A stretch of DNA of 64,000 bases, taken from NCBI GenBank assembly GCA_012103475.1, contig WLWS01000001.1:558001-622000 (forward strand), read 5' to 3'. Below the pieces are notes generated by a model, which worked only from the letters and a program-made list of their open reading frames with translations, was not told the origin of the DNA and did not search any database. This DNA is from Gammaproteobacteria bacterium. Its GTDB lineage: Bacteria; Pseudomonadota; Gammaproteobacteria; Eutrophobiales; Eutrophobiaceae. Position numbers and translations under genes: made by a program. Position 1 is the first letter of the stretch, and each line of letters starts with the position of its first letter. This document shows positions 8,375 through 17,983 of this stretch, piece after piece.

Positions 8375-9604
8375 TCAGGGAATAGTTTTATTAATGATCA
8401 GATTAATTTCAGTTTCTTTTCCCACTTCAATCTCCTGGCTGTCACTTGCTAAATCGCCGCTTTGTGCGATGGCATTGCCGGTTTTCGATATTCGTGCCGC
8501 AACACTGACCTGCTTGAAAGCGGATAAACGACGTGATGGTATCATGGCCATTTCATCATTAAGTACCACTGTCACCGGAATTTCTGTCGCTGCCAGTCTG
8601 CTTACTGCCACAGGCATTGGCATACCGTCATCCGCACGAGCAAACACGAATAGTGTATCGCCTTCATCAAGCTGAGCGCGCAGCTCTTCTGCCAATGTGA
8701 CCCTGAGTGTAAGTGAAACAGAACTTTGCGGGTATGGAAGATCTTGATCTAGCGCTGGCTGAGCACCCACCTCCTGTAATAACTGTTGTATCTGCTCGCT
8801 CGCAGCTGCATCACCTTCGAGCAGTGGCAGAAGCTCCTGCCAATATCTTATCGCCGTTTCCCTGTCGTCACTCTGGCGAGCTGCCATCCCTGCCAACCAC
8901 AAACCGGTAATGTTCTGCGGTTCAAGCTGTAGCGCCTGTTCGATAAGTCTTGTCGGCTCACCACTGAAATTATTATTGTTATTCAGAATCAATACGTTTG
9001 CATAAAGCAAGATTACAGCTGGCTCTTCTGACGCCAGGCTATGAAGGTGTGTTACTGCAGTCAGAGCGTCTTCCTGTCGACCCAGAGCCATATAAGTTCT
9101 TGTCAACATCCACAGACCTTTTTCATCATCAGGATTGTCTTCAAGCTTCTCTTCCAGTCCAACTACAAGCTCTTCTATCGATGGTATGTTTTCTGTGCCG
9201 GGATCCGTGGCCTCACTAAGCGCAACATCAGTTCCCTTACTTGCAAGATCCGGCTGACCAATTTTGTAATAAAGAGAAACAGCCAGAATCGGCAGCAGCA
9301 GAATCACCGCCATATTCAAATTCCAGTCGGAATTATTCTTCCTCTCTTCTGATACGAACTGCTCACTCTCAATTTCTGCGAGCAAAGCATGTTCCAGCTC
9401 CAGACGACTGTCAGCGACCTGATCGGAAGACAGGGTTCCGTTAGTCAGATCACGTTCCAGTTCCTCGAATCTTTGCCGGTAGACCTCGACAACAGATTGT
9501 TCATCCAGATCACTCTGGATAAGCGGCTCCTTACGTAATAGTGAATCGCGGAAAACAAGGGCCAGGGCCACAAGTATCATAATGAAGGCAAAGAACCAGA
9601 ACAT
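8375..9604 (-). CDS. ccmI: Cytochrome c biogenesis protein CcmI
   Basis: The 409-residue protein has a first membrane span at residues 2-19 and a second near 95-112, framing a cytoplasmic segment rich in Glu and Gln. A periplasmic TPR region follows at about 145-270. CcmI presents the apocytochrome to the CcmFH heme ligation complex. The C-terminal domain (about 290-409) has the long beta-type CcmI tail. It starts directly at the ccmH stop (adjoining at 9604) and is the ninth gene of the operon. Confidence 0.92.
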   Translation of the reverse strand: MFWFFAFIMILVALALVFRDSLLRKEPLIQSDLDEQSVVEVYRQRFEELERDLTNGTLSSDQVADSRLELEHALLAEIESEQFVSEERKNNSDWNLNMAVILLLPILAVSLYYKIGQPDLASKGTDVALSEATDPGTENIPSIEELVVGLEEKLEDNPDDEKGLWMLTRTYMALGRQEDALTAVTHLHSLASEEPAVILLYANVLILNNNNNFSGEPTRLIEQALQLEPQNITGLWLAGMAARQSDDRETAIRYWQELLPLLEGDAAASEQIQQLLQEVGAQPALDQDLPYPQSSVSLTLRVTLAEELRAQLDEGDTLFVFARADDGMPMPVAVSRLAATEIPVTVVLNDEMAMIPSRRLSAFKQVSVAARISKTGNAIAQSGDLASDSQEIEVGKETEINLIINKTIP

Positions 9605-10080
9605 TAGCTAGCCTTATTTGAATCCTGCTCGTCCAGCAGCTGACGAAGCCGTTCTTTTTGAGCCTGATTCAACTCCTCAGGTACGACTTTGGCCCGACTG
9701 CGAACCAGTGAAAAGCCGACAGCAGAGGCAATCAGTAGCAATAAAAATGGTCCGAACCAAAGCAGGAGTGTGGTGTTTTTCAGCGGGGGCTTATATAAAA
9801 CAAAATCACCATAGCGTTGCACCAGAAAATCCACGATGTCCTGTTTCTGTTGGTCCTCAATGATCATCCTGTAAACTTCATTGCGCAGATCCTGAGCCAG
9901 TGGTGCATGGGAATCGGCCAGAGTCTGATTCTGGCAAACCATACAGCGTAATTCGTCGACCAGCTCTTTGTAACGTTGTTCGTGATCGGCGCGTTCAAAC
10001 TCAAAAGGAATATCTTCAGCCTGTAGGACCAGGGGTAAAAACAGAAATGCAATGATACTTAGTCGCAAAGTTTTCATCAT
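9604..10080 (-). CDS. ccmH: Cytochrome c maturation protein CcmH (CcmL)
   Basis: The 158-residue protein has a signal peptide to about residue 21, the conserved LRCMVCQNQ motif with Cys46 and Cys49, and one membrane span near 105-125. It is the thioredoxin-like thiol component that reduces or exchanges the disulfide of apocytochrome c before heme ligation by CcmF. This is the short form, lacking the TPR extension, which here is the separate CcmI. Confidence 0.95.
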   Translation of the reverse strand: MMKTLRLSIIAFLFLPLVLQAEDIPFEFERADHEQRYKELVDELRCMVCQNQTLADSHAPLAQDLRNEVYRMIIEDQQKQDIVDFLVQRYGDFVLYKPPLKNTTLLLWFGPFLLLLIASAVGFSLVRSRAKVVPEELNQAQKERLRQLLDEQDSNKAS

Positions 10081-10088
10081 AAGTAATA

Positions 10089-10631
10089 TTAATTCGACTT
10101 TGTCTGAGCTTTGAGCTCTTCTACCAGAGGTTCTATTTTATTTTTCATATCTTCCTGGCTGATCGGGCCAATATGTTTATAACGAATGATTCCTTTCTGA
10201 TCGACAACATAAGTCTCCGGAACACCATAGAGTCCGAAATCGATCCCGGTGCGCCCTTCAGGGTCGAAGGCGCTGAGCCTGTAAGGGTTGGCATATTCTT
10301 TTAGCCAGTTGAGCGCATCCGACCTCGTATCCTTATAGTTCATGCCATAGATGCTGGCATTCCCGCTACGGGCGTACTCAAGCAGAATCGGATGTTCATA
10401 ACGACAGGATACGCACCAGGAGGCCCAGAAATTAATTAGTACAACCTCTCCGAGAAACATACTCTTATCCAGACTTTGTGTCTGATCGTGAAGTTGAGCC
10501 AGATCAAACTCCGGTAAGGGCTTACCAATTAATGGTGAAGGTACACGGCGTGGATCCATCTGCATGCCAACTACAAAGAGGATAACGAGTCCGACAAAAA
10601 TCAACAGGGGTAATACGTAGCGCAGTTGCAT
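10089..10631 (-). CDS. ccmG: Thiol:disulfide interchange protein CcmG/DsbE
   Basis: A single N-terminal membrane anchor (residues 5-24) precedes a thioredoxin fold facing the periplasm. The active site is WASWCVSC with Cys73 and Cys76, followed by the acidic RYEHP segment typical of CcmG. It keeps the apocytochrome CXXCH thiols and CcmH reduced. It overlaps ccmF by one base and is 8 bp from ccmH. Confidence 0.95.
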   Translation of the reverse strand: MQLRYVLPLLIFVGLVILFVVGMQMDPRRVPSPLIGKPLPEFDLAQLHDQTQSLDKSMFLGEVVLINFWASWCVSCRYEHPILLEYARSGNASIYGMNYKDTRSDALNWLKEYANPYRLSAFDPEGRTGIDFGLYGVPETYVVDQKGIIRYKHIGPISQEDMKNKIEPLVEELKAQTKSN

Positions 10632-12616
10632 TATGCCGGTACACCACTTCCCGCTTTTAACGCCTCTGCAGTCTCTTTGCTAACAGCGCTGCGGTGTCGA
10701 TAACGACTATCAGCTATTGCCAGAAAAGCACCCAACGCCATAAAAATAGCACCTAGCCAGAGCCAGCGCACAAAAGGCCGGAAAAACAATCGTACACTCC
10801 AGTCACCATTATCCAGCGGTTCACCCAGAGACACATAAAGATCGCGAAACAAGCCTGAGTCTATTCCGGCTTCCGTCATCGTCTGGCCTCTTGCCAGGTA
10901 GGTTCGTTTTTGTGTGATGAGACTGGTAATCGCGGTGCTGCCCTTAAATACTTCAAAGCGGGCTTCTATTGCCTCGTAGTTCGGTCCTTGCTGCTGCTGA
11001 ATCGACTCGAGTACAAAGTTATATCCGGCAAACTCGACGTAATCACTGACGCCCATGCGCCGGTGCAATTCCAGACTGTGATGACTGGTTACGGTGATAC
11101 CGATAATTGTCACCGCGAAGCCTATATGAGCAAGACACATACCGACAAAACCAAAGGGAATTTTTCTAAAACCAGAGGCGGAATTTTGCGAACTTTTCAC
11201 ACGGGTAAAGAGAGTCAACAGACTACTGACTATTATCCAGAGTGCAATACTGACGCCGAAAGCGGTCTGCAACATTTCATTTTCTGTCATCATGATGACA
11301 AGTAAACTACCAATCACTACACAGGCTAGAAAAATAAATCGTACCTGTTGCCAGACTCTGCTCAGGCTATCTGAACGCCAACGAACCTGAGGACCAATTC
11401 CGATAATAAGAGCCAGAGGTGTCATCAGGGGAACAAAGACCGCATTAAAATATGGTGCACCAACGGACAGTTTGCCCAGCCCCAGAGCTTCGTTTAATAA
11501 AGGATACAAAGTGCCGAGAAGCACGCTTGCCATAGCCACGCTCAGCAGAATACTGTTAATCAACAGGAAAGTTTCTCGCGAACCGGGTTTGAAACTTCCT
11601 CCCTGCATCGTTGTGGGTGCGCGCCAGGCATACAGACCCAATGAACCACCAATCACTATCGCCAGAAAAACCAGTATATAAATGCCACGCGTCGGATCGC
11701 TGGCAAAGGCGTGCACTGATGTAAGCACGCCGGAACGAACCAGAAATGTGCCGAGAAGGCTGAGCGAAAAAGCCGAGATGGCCAACAGCACCGTCCAGTT
11801 TTTGAAGACACCTCGCTTTTCTGTCGCCGCCAGCGAATGGATAAGTGCAGTGCCGACTAACCAGGGCATAAAAGAAGCATTCTCGACTGGATCCCAGAAC
11901 CACCAGCCGCCCCAGCCCAGTTCGTAATAAGCCCACCAGCTACCCAGAGCAATGCCCAGCGTCAGAAACATCCAGGCCGCTGTTGTCCAGGGTCTCGACC
12001 ATTTTGCCCAAGCCGTGTCGAGGCGACCATCAAGCAATGCGGCTATGGCAAAACCAAAGGCAACGGAAAAACCAACATAACCGATGTAGAGCATCGGCGG
12101 ATGAATGATAAGTCCGGGATCCTGTAACAGCGGATTCAAATCATTACCATCTATGGGGATACTTAATAGTCGCTCAAAAGGATTGGATGTCAGCAACATA
12201 AAGGAAAGGAAACCAACACTGATTGCACCCATGACTGCCAGCACTCTGGCCACAAACCTGTCCGGCAGGCTCTTACTGAACAGGCTTACAGCAACCGTCC
12301 AGCCACAAAGAATTAAGGCCCAGAGTAACAATGAACCTTCGTGTGCACCCCATACGGCTGAGATTCGATATATAACTGGTAATTTAGAGTTTGAATTGGC
12401 GGCGACATAGAGCACTGAGAAATCGTTGACAACGAAAGAGTGCATTAGCAGAACAAAAGCAAACAGAACGAATAAACCCTGCGCCTGAGCGGCAGGACGC
12501 GCTATTGCGATCCATGCCGGATTCCCTCTGGCTGCACCCACCATTGGCACTATGGTTTGTAGCAGAGCGATGAACAGCGCCAGAATGAGCGCGAAATGTC
12601 CGAGTTCAGGTATCAT
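10631..12616 (-). CDS. ccmF: Heme lyase CcmF
   Basis: At 661 residues with about 15 membrane spans this is full length. The WWD heme-handling motif is seen as GWGGWWFWDPVENASFMPW, and histidines in LIHPPMLYIGYVGF and LIHS match the family's heme ligands. CcmF transfers heme from holo-CcmE to apocytochrome c on the periplasmic face. Its start overlaps the ccmE stop (ATGA). Confidence 0.97.
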   Translation of the reverse strand: MIPELGHFALILALFIALLQTIVPMVGAARGNPAWIAIARPAAQAQGLFVLFAFVLLMHSFVVNDFSVLYVAANSNSKLPVIYRISAVWGAHEGSLLLWALILCGWTVAVSLFSKSLPDRFVARVLAVMGAISVGFLSFMLLTSNPFERLLSIPIDGNDLNPLLQDPGLIIHPPMLYIGYVGFSVAFGFAIAALLDGRLDTAWAKWSRPWTTAAWMFLTLGIALGSWWAYYELGWGGWWFWDPVENASFMPWLVGTALIHSLAATEKRGVFKNWTVLLAISAFSLSLLGTFLVRSGVLTSVHAFASDPTRGIYILVFLAIVIGGSLGLYAWRAPTTMQGGSFKPGSRETFLLINSILLSVAMASVLLGTLYPLLNEALGLGKLSVGAPYFNAVFVPLMTPLALIIGIGPQVRWRSDSLSRVWQQVRFIFLACVVIGSLLVIMMTENEMLQTAFGVSIALWIIVSSLLTLFTRVKSSQNSASGFRKIPFGFVGMCLAHIGFAVTIIGITVTSHHSLELHRRMGVSDYVEFAGYNFVLESIQQQQGPNYEAIEARFEVFKGSTAITSLITQKRTYLARGQTMTEAGIDSGLFRDLYVSLGEPLDNGDWSVRLFFRPFVRWLWLGAIFMALGAFLAIADSRYRHRSAVSKETAEALKAGSGVPA

Positions 12617-13074
12617 TTTCCTGTTTTATAATCTCCGTATTGAACTTCTGCACCTGCATTCTCGAGGGCTTCGGCCACTTCTGGTGGCATGTAGTTTTCA
12701 TCATGTTTGGCCAGTACTTCTTTCGCCACAAAAACACCACCATCCTGCAATTGCCCATTGGCAACGATACCCTGCCCCTCTCGAAACAGATCTGGAAGAA
12801 TTCCATTGTATTGCACCGTTACCGTATGCGCAGTGTCGGTTAAATCGAAGCTGACTTTGAGGCTATTGGGATCGCGTACTACACTATCATCGACAACCAT
12901 TCCACCAACTCTGAACAAACGCGAATCAGGGGCTTCACCGGAGGCGATCTGACTCGGGCTGTAGAAATAGAGAAGATTCTCCTGAAATGCTTTCAGTACA
13001 AGAGCTGTGGCCACACCAACACCGGCAACAATAAAAATTACTGAAAACAAAATTTTCCTGCGTCTCGGGTTCAT
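12613..13074 (-). CDS. ccmE: Heme chaperone CcmE
   Basis: The 153-residue protein has an N-terminal membrane anchor (residues 8-28), an OB-fold periplasmic domain and the heme-attachment motif KHDENYMPPEV with His124 and Tyr128. It binds heme covalently through His124 after loading by CcmC and passes it to CcmF. The tail after the motif is short. Its start overlaps the ccmD stop. Confidence 0.96.
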   Translation of the reverse strand: MNPRRRKILFSVIFIVAGVGVATALVLKAFQENLLYFYSPSQIASGEAPDSRLFRVGGMVVDDSVVRDPNSLKVSFDLTDTAHTVTVQYNGILPDLFREGQGIVANGQLQDGGVFVAKEVLAKHDENYMPPEVAEALENAGAEVQYGDYKTGK

Positions 13075-13247
13075 TTGCTTCGTTCCATCCTCTCCAGATT
13101 TTTCCTTATTTTCTGCAAAATCGATTTTTCCTTTTGCATTGGCAAATAAAAACCGGCCATCAATATCACCACACTCAGCCCGAAAGCTGACCAGACGTAA
13201 GAAGCATAGCCTCCCATGTGTACAAATTCATTTAACTGCTCCATCAT
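13071..13247 (-). CDS. ccmD: Heme exporter subunit CcmD
   Basis: I found this short 58-residue frame by reading the minus strand between ccmC and ccmE. It begins MMEQLNEFVHMGGYASYVW, has a single membrane span to about residue 36, and a basic amphipathic tail (KIRKNLERMERSK). This is the standard CcmD build. Its ATG overlaps the ccmC TGA and its TGA overlaps the ccmE ATG, so translation is coupled on both sides. CcmD helps release holo-CcmE from the CcmABC complex. Confidence 0.93.
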   Translation of the reverse strand: MMEQLNEFVHMGGYASYVWSAFGLSVVILMAGFYLPMQKEKSILQKIRKNLERMERSK

Positions 13248-13990
13248 GAGTCTACTCCGCCTCTGGCCAGCTGTTTCACCCAGCGACTGTTTTTTTCCTG
13301 CTCAATAATTTCGCAGCGTGCGCGCATGCAAAGCACAGCAAAAAAATAAAGCTTAAAAGCCAGAAACATAATCAGTAAGGGTATCAGCATACTGGTGTGA
13401 ATAGATGGCGCATCCATTTTACTCACTGTCGGACCCTGATGCAGGGTACTCCACCATTCAACCGAATAATGGATTATCGGAATATTTATAAGGCCTGCGA
13501 GCGCCAGTATAGCTCCGGCGCGAGCCGCCATGCGCCTGTCTTCAATGGCAGCCTGCAGCGCCATATAACCGAAATAAAGAAACAGCAAAATCAACTCAGA
13601 GGTAAGACGGGCATCCCAGACCCACCAGGTTCCCCACATCGGCTTGCCCCAGATAGAACCTGTTGCCAGAGCCAGAAAAGTAAAAGCTGCTCCGAGTGGT
13701 GCGCAACTACGAGCAATTGCATCAGAGATTTTTACTTTCCAGATAAGACCCATTGCCCCTGACACGGCCATGACGACATAAACAAACATTGACATCCAGG
13801 CACTTGGAACATGCACGTAAATAATTCGAAAACTATCACCTTGCTGGTAATCTGAAGGTGCATAGACCAGACCTCCGTAAAGGCCAACAAGAAAAAGCAG
13901 CAAACTGATTGCGGACAACCACGGCCCCATAGACTTACACAAGAGATAAAATCTTTCAGGCGCGGCGTATTTATCAAGCGGTCCAAACAT
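13244..13990 (-). CDS. ccmC: Heme exporter/translocation protein CcmC
   Basis: The 248-residue protein has six membrane spans and the tryptophan-rich heme-handling motif WGKPMWGTWWVWDARL near residue 120-136. The flanking histidines (YVHVPSAW, IHYSVEWWSTLHQ) also fit CcmC. It loads heme on CcmE in complex with CcmA, CcmB and CcmD. It lies 3 bp after ccmB. Confidence 0.97.
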   Translation of the reverse strand: MFGPLDKYAAPERFYLLCKSMGPWLSAISLLLFLVGLYGGLVYAPSDYQQGDSFRIIYVHVPSAWMSMFVYVVMAVSGAMGLIWKVKISDAIARSCAPLGAAFTFLALATGSIWGKPMWGTWWVWDARLTSELILLFLYFGYMALQAAIEDRRMAARAGAILALAGLINIPIIHYSVEWWSTLHQGPTVSKMDAPSIHTSMLIPLLIMFLAFKLYFFAVLCMRARCEIIEQEKNSRWVKQLARGGVDS

Positions 13991-13993
13991 TAC

Positions 13994-14677
13994 CTAACTC
14001 AATCTGATTCTAAGTGATGCCGTTGTCGCAAATGGCGTCAGGGTGAGTGCGAGAACAAGTAGCGCACTAAGAAAATACAATTCTGCCTTAATAGACAAAC
14101 CTTGCACAGCATTGTTCACTGCTGACACAGCGAAAATCAGTAAAGGCATATACAGCGGCAGAATCAATAATGCCAGCAACATCCCTCCTCCTCTTAAGCC
14201 GACAGTCAATGCAGTGGCGACGGAACCAATAAGACTGAAGATTGGCGTCCCCAGCAACAATGTTGCCAACATGGGAACAGTGGCACTTTGGGGAAGATAC
14301 AGAAAGTAGCTTAAAGTCAGTGCAGAAACTATCAGGGGTGCACCACTGAGTAACCAGTGTGCCAGAACTTTAGCCATGACCAATACGTTTGCAGGCTGTG
14401 CAGACAATAAAATTTGTTCAAGACTACCGTCTTCAAAATCTGAACGAAACATCATGTCGAGCGACAAACTGGAAGCCAACACAGCGGCCACCCAGATAAC
14501 AGCAACAGCAATCTGTCGCAGCTGTTCCGGCTCCGGTCCCAGAGCAAGAGGGAACATCGTTACCACGATAAGAAAAAATAAAAGGGGATGAAGCAACTCG
14601 CTGCGGTGACGCAGGCCAAGTAGTAACTCCCGTTTTAACAGGCAGGAAAATACCGCCAGACTAGATAGTCGCTGCAT
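13994..14677 (-). CDS. ccmB: Heme exporter membrane subunit CcmB
   Basis: The 227-residue hydrophobic protein has six spans. The family blocks are visible: an N-terminal LLKRELLLGLRHRSELLHPLLFF-type helix, and DFEDGSLEQILLSAQP in the middle. It is the permease partner of the ATPase CcmA. It starts one base after the ccmA stop. Confidence 0.95.
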   Translation of the reverse strand: MQRLSSLAVFSCLLKRELLLGLRHRSELLHPLLFFLIVVTMFPLALGPEPEQLRQIAVAVIWVAAVLASSLSLDMMFRSDFEDGSLEQILLSAQPANVLVMAKVLAHWLLSGAPLIVSALTLSYFLYLPQSATVPMLATLLLGTPIFSLIGSVATALTVGLRGGGMLLALLILPLYMPLLIFAVSAVNNAVQGLSIKAELYFLSALLVLALTLTPFATTASLRIRLS

Positions 14678-14678
14678 C

Positions 14679-15344
14679 TTACAAGCTCACCCTGTTTATC
14701 CTGATATCGTCCCATGTAATTTCTTCATGCGTCGTGAGAACAAGACTACCGCCGGCCTTTATATGAGCCCTGATAATATCTGTCACCACAGCTTTACTAC
14801 TTTCATCAAGTGAATTTAACGGCTCGTCAAGAATCCATAGCTTCGCATCGCAAACCAGTAAGCGACTCAGCGCCAGCTTACGTTTTTGTCCGGAAGACAA
14901 ATTAGACGCTGGTAAATCGGCATGTTCCAACAGACCCAGCCTGTGCAGTACATCCTCAAATATCTGCTCATTCGCTTTCACACTGAGGGCACGGGCGAAG
15001 AACATATTCTCCAGCAGACTCAAGTCAACCTTAATAGCATTTGAGTGGCCGACGTAAAGTAAGTCTTCCAGGTAATCAGTACGGAAAGCGTGAATATCTT
15101 TGCCTTTCCAGCAGACCTGACCTTCGTCTGGTTGTGCCAGACTGCTAAGAATGCGAATCAAGCTGGTCTTACCACTGCCGTTGGCACCATCAATCTGCAA
15201 AATTTCTCCTGCATTAAGTCTGATATCAAGATTTTCAAATAAGACTCTGTCGTTGCGCACACAGCGCAGGGACTGTCCGACAAGAGAAGACGGCAACAGT
15301 TCTATGCCAGCATCAGTTTGATTCGCTGTGACTTGCATGCTCAT
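14679..15344 (-). CDS. ccmA: Heme exporter ATP-binding subunit CcmA
   Basis: The 221-residue ABC ATPase has an intact Walker A (GANGSGKTS, about residues 53-61), signature LSSGQKRKLAL, and Walker B LWILDEP. It powers release of holo-CcmE from CcmC. It is the first gene of ccmABCDEFGHI. About 20 residues precede the usual CcmA beginning, so an internal start is possible. The intergenic region upstream (15345-15483) is AT-rich, but I could not pick a convincing promoter. Confidence 0.95.
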   Translation of the reverse strand: MSMQVTANQTDAGIELLPSSLVGQSLRCVRNDRVLFENLDIRLNAGEILQIDGANGSGKTSLIRILSSLAQPDEGQVCWKGKDIHAFRTDYLEDLLYVGHSNAIKVDLSLLENMFFARALSVKANEQIFEDVLHRLGLLEHADLPASNLSSGQKRKLALSRLLVCDAKLWILDEPLNSLDESSKAVVTDIIRAHIKAGGSLVLTTHEEITWDDIRINRVSL

Positions 15345-15495
15345 AAATCAGAAAATAATAATAAAAGTTAAATATTACAGCTACTTATCCAGCTATATAT
15401 AGCGTGACAGTCTAACACAGGCCTGCTTATTGTTATCCACTTGCAGCGCATAATGAGCTATCCTTTTTGACGCCGATCAATTATTGAGGGAAAAA

Positions 15496-15759
15496 ATGCC
15501 TGAACAACGAATAAGAGAAAACCTGGAGCACCTGCGAAAAGAAATAAGTCAGTTGGAAGAAGGCGATGCCAGCGCCGGTAAGCGTTTGAATGTCCTGATT
15601 GATGAGATAGAGACAGGAATTCAGTCAGATTACGATGCGCAGGATCAAAGTCTGGTGGAGAATTTACAAGAGGCGATTACTCATTTTGAAACCGAACACC
15701 CCCGCGCCACCGCTATACTCAACGACATTATGCTTACGCTGAGTAATATGGGAATCTGA
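15496..15759 (+). CDS. DUF4404 family protein
   Basis: The 87-residue acidic, helical protein (MPEQRIRENLEHLRKEISQL...) matches the DUF4404 family, whose function is unknown. It is a likely cytoplasmic coiled-coil. The ATG at 15496 is chosen over a TTG at 15484 because a clear GAGGG ribosome-binding site sits five bases before the ATG. It is a single-gene unit, convergent with the next gene. Confidence 0.8.
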   Translation: MPEQRIRENLEHLRKEISQLEEGDASAGKRLNVLIDEIETGIQSDYDAQDQSLVENLQEAITHFETEHPRATAILNDIMLTLSNMGI

Positions 15760-15773
15760 TTCTCTTCTAGCAG

Positions 15774-16280
15774 CTAATCGGCTGCGCCGGTAACCAGTAC
15801 GATTGCCACCGCACCACCGATTGCAAAACCAAGAGGCACAATACTGATAAGATCGTCAATTGTATTGCCCACATCGGTTCCAACTTTTGAAATTGCGCTG
15901 GGTTTCTTTGTCTCCGGTTTCGTAGCCATCTCGTCATCCATGGCCATTTCTTCTTCACCTTCCGCAGCCCGCGCCAGACGATAGCGCTGCAGGAAGTCAA
16001 CACCGGATACATACATCCCCTCGACACCTTCATGACCCATCTTAAAATCGAAGGCAGCGGTTTTCTTCATGAGTTTCTGGTATTCGATCATGCCGCCATT
16101 TTGATAACTTGTATGATCCATTCGAAAACCGAAGCTGTGTTTTTTCTCGGCTACTTTGGCTGTGCTGAAAGGAATCTGATAATAAAACATCGCATGAGCT
16201 TCATTGACGGGCTCCAGCGCCATTGACTGTATCGGTATCAGCAATATTAGAGTCAGCATCGAAATTAGATAATTGCGCAT
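15774..16280 (-). CDS. Exported hypothetical protein with C-terminal hydrophobic segment
   Basis: I do not recognise the family. The ATG at 16280 is preceded by GGGGA and opens a clear signal peptide (MRNYLISMLTLILLIPIQSMA). The mature part is about 150 residues, with an acidic Met/Glu-rich stretch (EGEEEMAMDDEM) and a Pro/Lys patch near the middle. A Gly/Ala-rich hydrophobic segment lies near the end (IVPLGFAIGGAVAIVLVTG). The C-terminal helix might anchor it in a membrane. Upstream in-frame codons to 16316 add residues without signal character. Confidence 0.65.
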   Translation of the reverse strand: MRNYLISMLTLILLIPIQSMALEPVNEAHAMFYYQIPFSTAKVAEKKHSFGFRMDHTSYQNGGMIEYQKLMKKTAAFDFKMGHEGVEGMYVSGVDFLQRYRLARAAEGEEEMAMDDEMATKPETKKPSAISKVGTDVGNTIDDLISIVPLGFAIGGAVAIVLVTGAAD

Positions 16281-16628
16281 CAGTTTCCCCTTGGAATCGT
16301 ATCGTCTACAGCACAAGAGTAGTCAAAGTTAGCCACAAAGTAAACTGTTCAATGAGCATTTAGGCAGATAAAACATCATATTTATTATCGGCTTATTATA
16401 ATAATCTGTACTTATGCTTAAAGTACTTGCCTTTAACTCAAGCATACTCGATGCAGGTATTACAGCTCACTCCTTAGGCCACACTGATTGGACTAAACAA
16501 GCAGATGAATCAATTGCCTGATACAGATGCCTGCATTCCGTTGAATTGACAAGGAGTGCTATAATCAGCTTTTGAAAAAAGCTACAAAGTTAAGCTGAGA
16601 TCCACAACTACTTCAATATGCCGATTTA
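16281..16628. other. Divergent intergenic region, about 350 bases
   Basis: This non-coding stretch separates the minus-strand exported protein from the diguanylate cyclase. It holds an AT-rich tract near 16370-16410, an imperfect repeat around GTACTT-N7-AAGTAC near 16410-16428, and the extended -10 promoter at 16557-16565. A 7-bp hairpin (AGCTTTT/AAAAGCT) follows at about 16567-16583 in the presumed leader. I see no ORF with coding character or RNA gene in it. Confidence 0.5.
16557..16565 (+). promoter_or_regulatory. Extended -10 promoter for the diguanylate cyclase gene
   Basis: TGC followed by a perfect TATAAT at 16560-16565 forms an extended -10 element. A TTGACA at 16546 is too close to serve as -35. 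The predicted start is near 16572, giving a leader of about 57 bases before the ATG at 16629. Confidence 0.5.
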
Positions 16629-17936
16629 ATGAAATCAAACCCCGAACATTTAAAAGAACTAAAAAAACTGGAAATATTACTTTACCAGTCCAAGGGAGCC
16701 CTGTTCGGCGGCGTAATTGTAGCAATTCTGGTTTTACCGCTTAGCTGGTATTGGGGCAACAAATATTATTTGCTCACCTGGTTATTGTGTTACTGCCTGT
16801 TCAGCTTTCTCAGATACAAACTTACCCTGACTTCCTTAACTGATGCCACCAGTATGGAAATGATGCAGCGTATTCGCCACAATTACACTCTTATGACTTT
16901 TCTGAGTGGTGTAGCCTGGGGTGGCATTTCTCTATACTTTTTACTCATCAACCTTGATTACGGCTCAGTCCTTGTCATCCTTGCTGTCAGCCTTACCGCC
17001 ACCAGCGCAAGTTTGTACGCAATTTACCCTTCTATTTTTGCATCGTTTGCTTTTCCGGCCCTGTTACCGCCAACCATTCACCTGCTACTCCTGGAAAACA
17101 ATACAGCTAACATTTATGGTGTGCTGGTCTTATCGTTCCTGGTTCTGATGTGCATTAGTTGCCTGCGTCTTAAAATGCTGATTATGAATTCGGTTGGCAT
17201 ACAGTTTGAAAATATCCGTCTACTTGATGATATTGAGAGAGAAAAAAGTCAGGTTTCTGATTTAAACAAGCAGCTTCAGTCAGACCTGGAAGAACTCAGA
17301 AAAAGGGATATGCAACTGAGTGAAGAGAAAGACAGAGCAGAGCATCTGGCAGAAAAACTACTGATACTTTCTACACGCGATGGTTTGACCGGTATTGCCA
17401 ACCGCCGTCACTTTGATGAATATCTGGCGAAAGAGTGGAATCGGGCCGTTCGTTCCAGTCTGGAATTATCTCTTATCCTCTGTGACATCGATTTCTTCAA
17501 AAACTATAATGATAAATATGGTCATCAGCAGGGCGATCGCTGTCTTCAACAGGTTTCGTCCGTACTCGAAGACTATACTCGACGCGAAGGAGATCTGGCT
17601 GCACGTTATGGAGGCGAAGAATTCGCTATTATTCTGCCAGACACCACACACGAAAATGCCATCACTCACGCCGAGAAAATACGCGCAGCTATCGAGAAAG
17701 AAGCAATACCTCATGAGGCTTCCAGTGTCGCCAACATTGTTACCATAAGCATGGGACTGGCCACCATCCGGCCGGATCGTTCCGTATTCAGTTCCAGATT
17801 GATAGCGGATGCAGATAAGCTTCTGTATCAGGCCAAATCAGAGGGTCGTAATAGACTTGTTGCTTCTCAAAGCCTGCTTGATGAGACAGTACAAAGCAAA
17901 AACCAGAATTCTCGCCCGGAATTGTTCACTGCCTGA
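16629..17936 (+). CDS. Membrane-bound diguanylate cyclase (GGDEF)
   Basis: The N-terminal 200 residues hold about five membrane spans, followed by a coiled-coil linker (about 205-245) and a GGDEF domain to about 415. The active site reads RYGGEEF. The inhibitory I-site RxxD is present (REGD, five residues before GGEEF), so product inhibition by c-di-GMP is expected. It should make c-di-GMP from GTP at the inner membrane. The input of the membrane sensor domain is unknown. It lies 47 bp before the RND efflux operon on the same strand and may share its transcript. Confidence 0.92.
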   Translation: MKSNPEHLKELKKLEILLYQSKGALFGGVIVAILVLPLSWYWGNKYYLLTWLLCYCLFSFLRYKLTLTSLTDATSMEMMQRIRHNYTLMTFLSGVAWGGISLYFLLINLDYGSVLVILAVSLTATSASLYAIYPSIFASFAFPALLPPTIHLLLLENNTANIYGVLVLSFLVLMCISCLRLKMLIMNSVGIQFENIRLLDDIEREKSQVSDLNKQLQSDLEELRKRDMQLSEEKDRAEHLAEKLLILSTRDGLTGIANRRHFDEYLAKEWNRAVRSSLELSLILCDIDFFKNYNDKYGHQQGDRCLQQVSSVLEDYTRREGDLAARYGGEEFAIILPDTTHENAITHAEKIRAAIEKEAIPHEASSVANIVTISMGLATIRPDRSVFSSRLIADADKLLYQAKSEGRNRLVASQSLLDETVQSKNQNSRPELFTA

Positions 17937-17983
17937 CTTTTGCTCTTCAGGCAAGCTCCCTGCCAGGCAATCGCTTTGAGAAT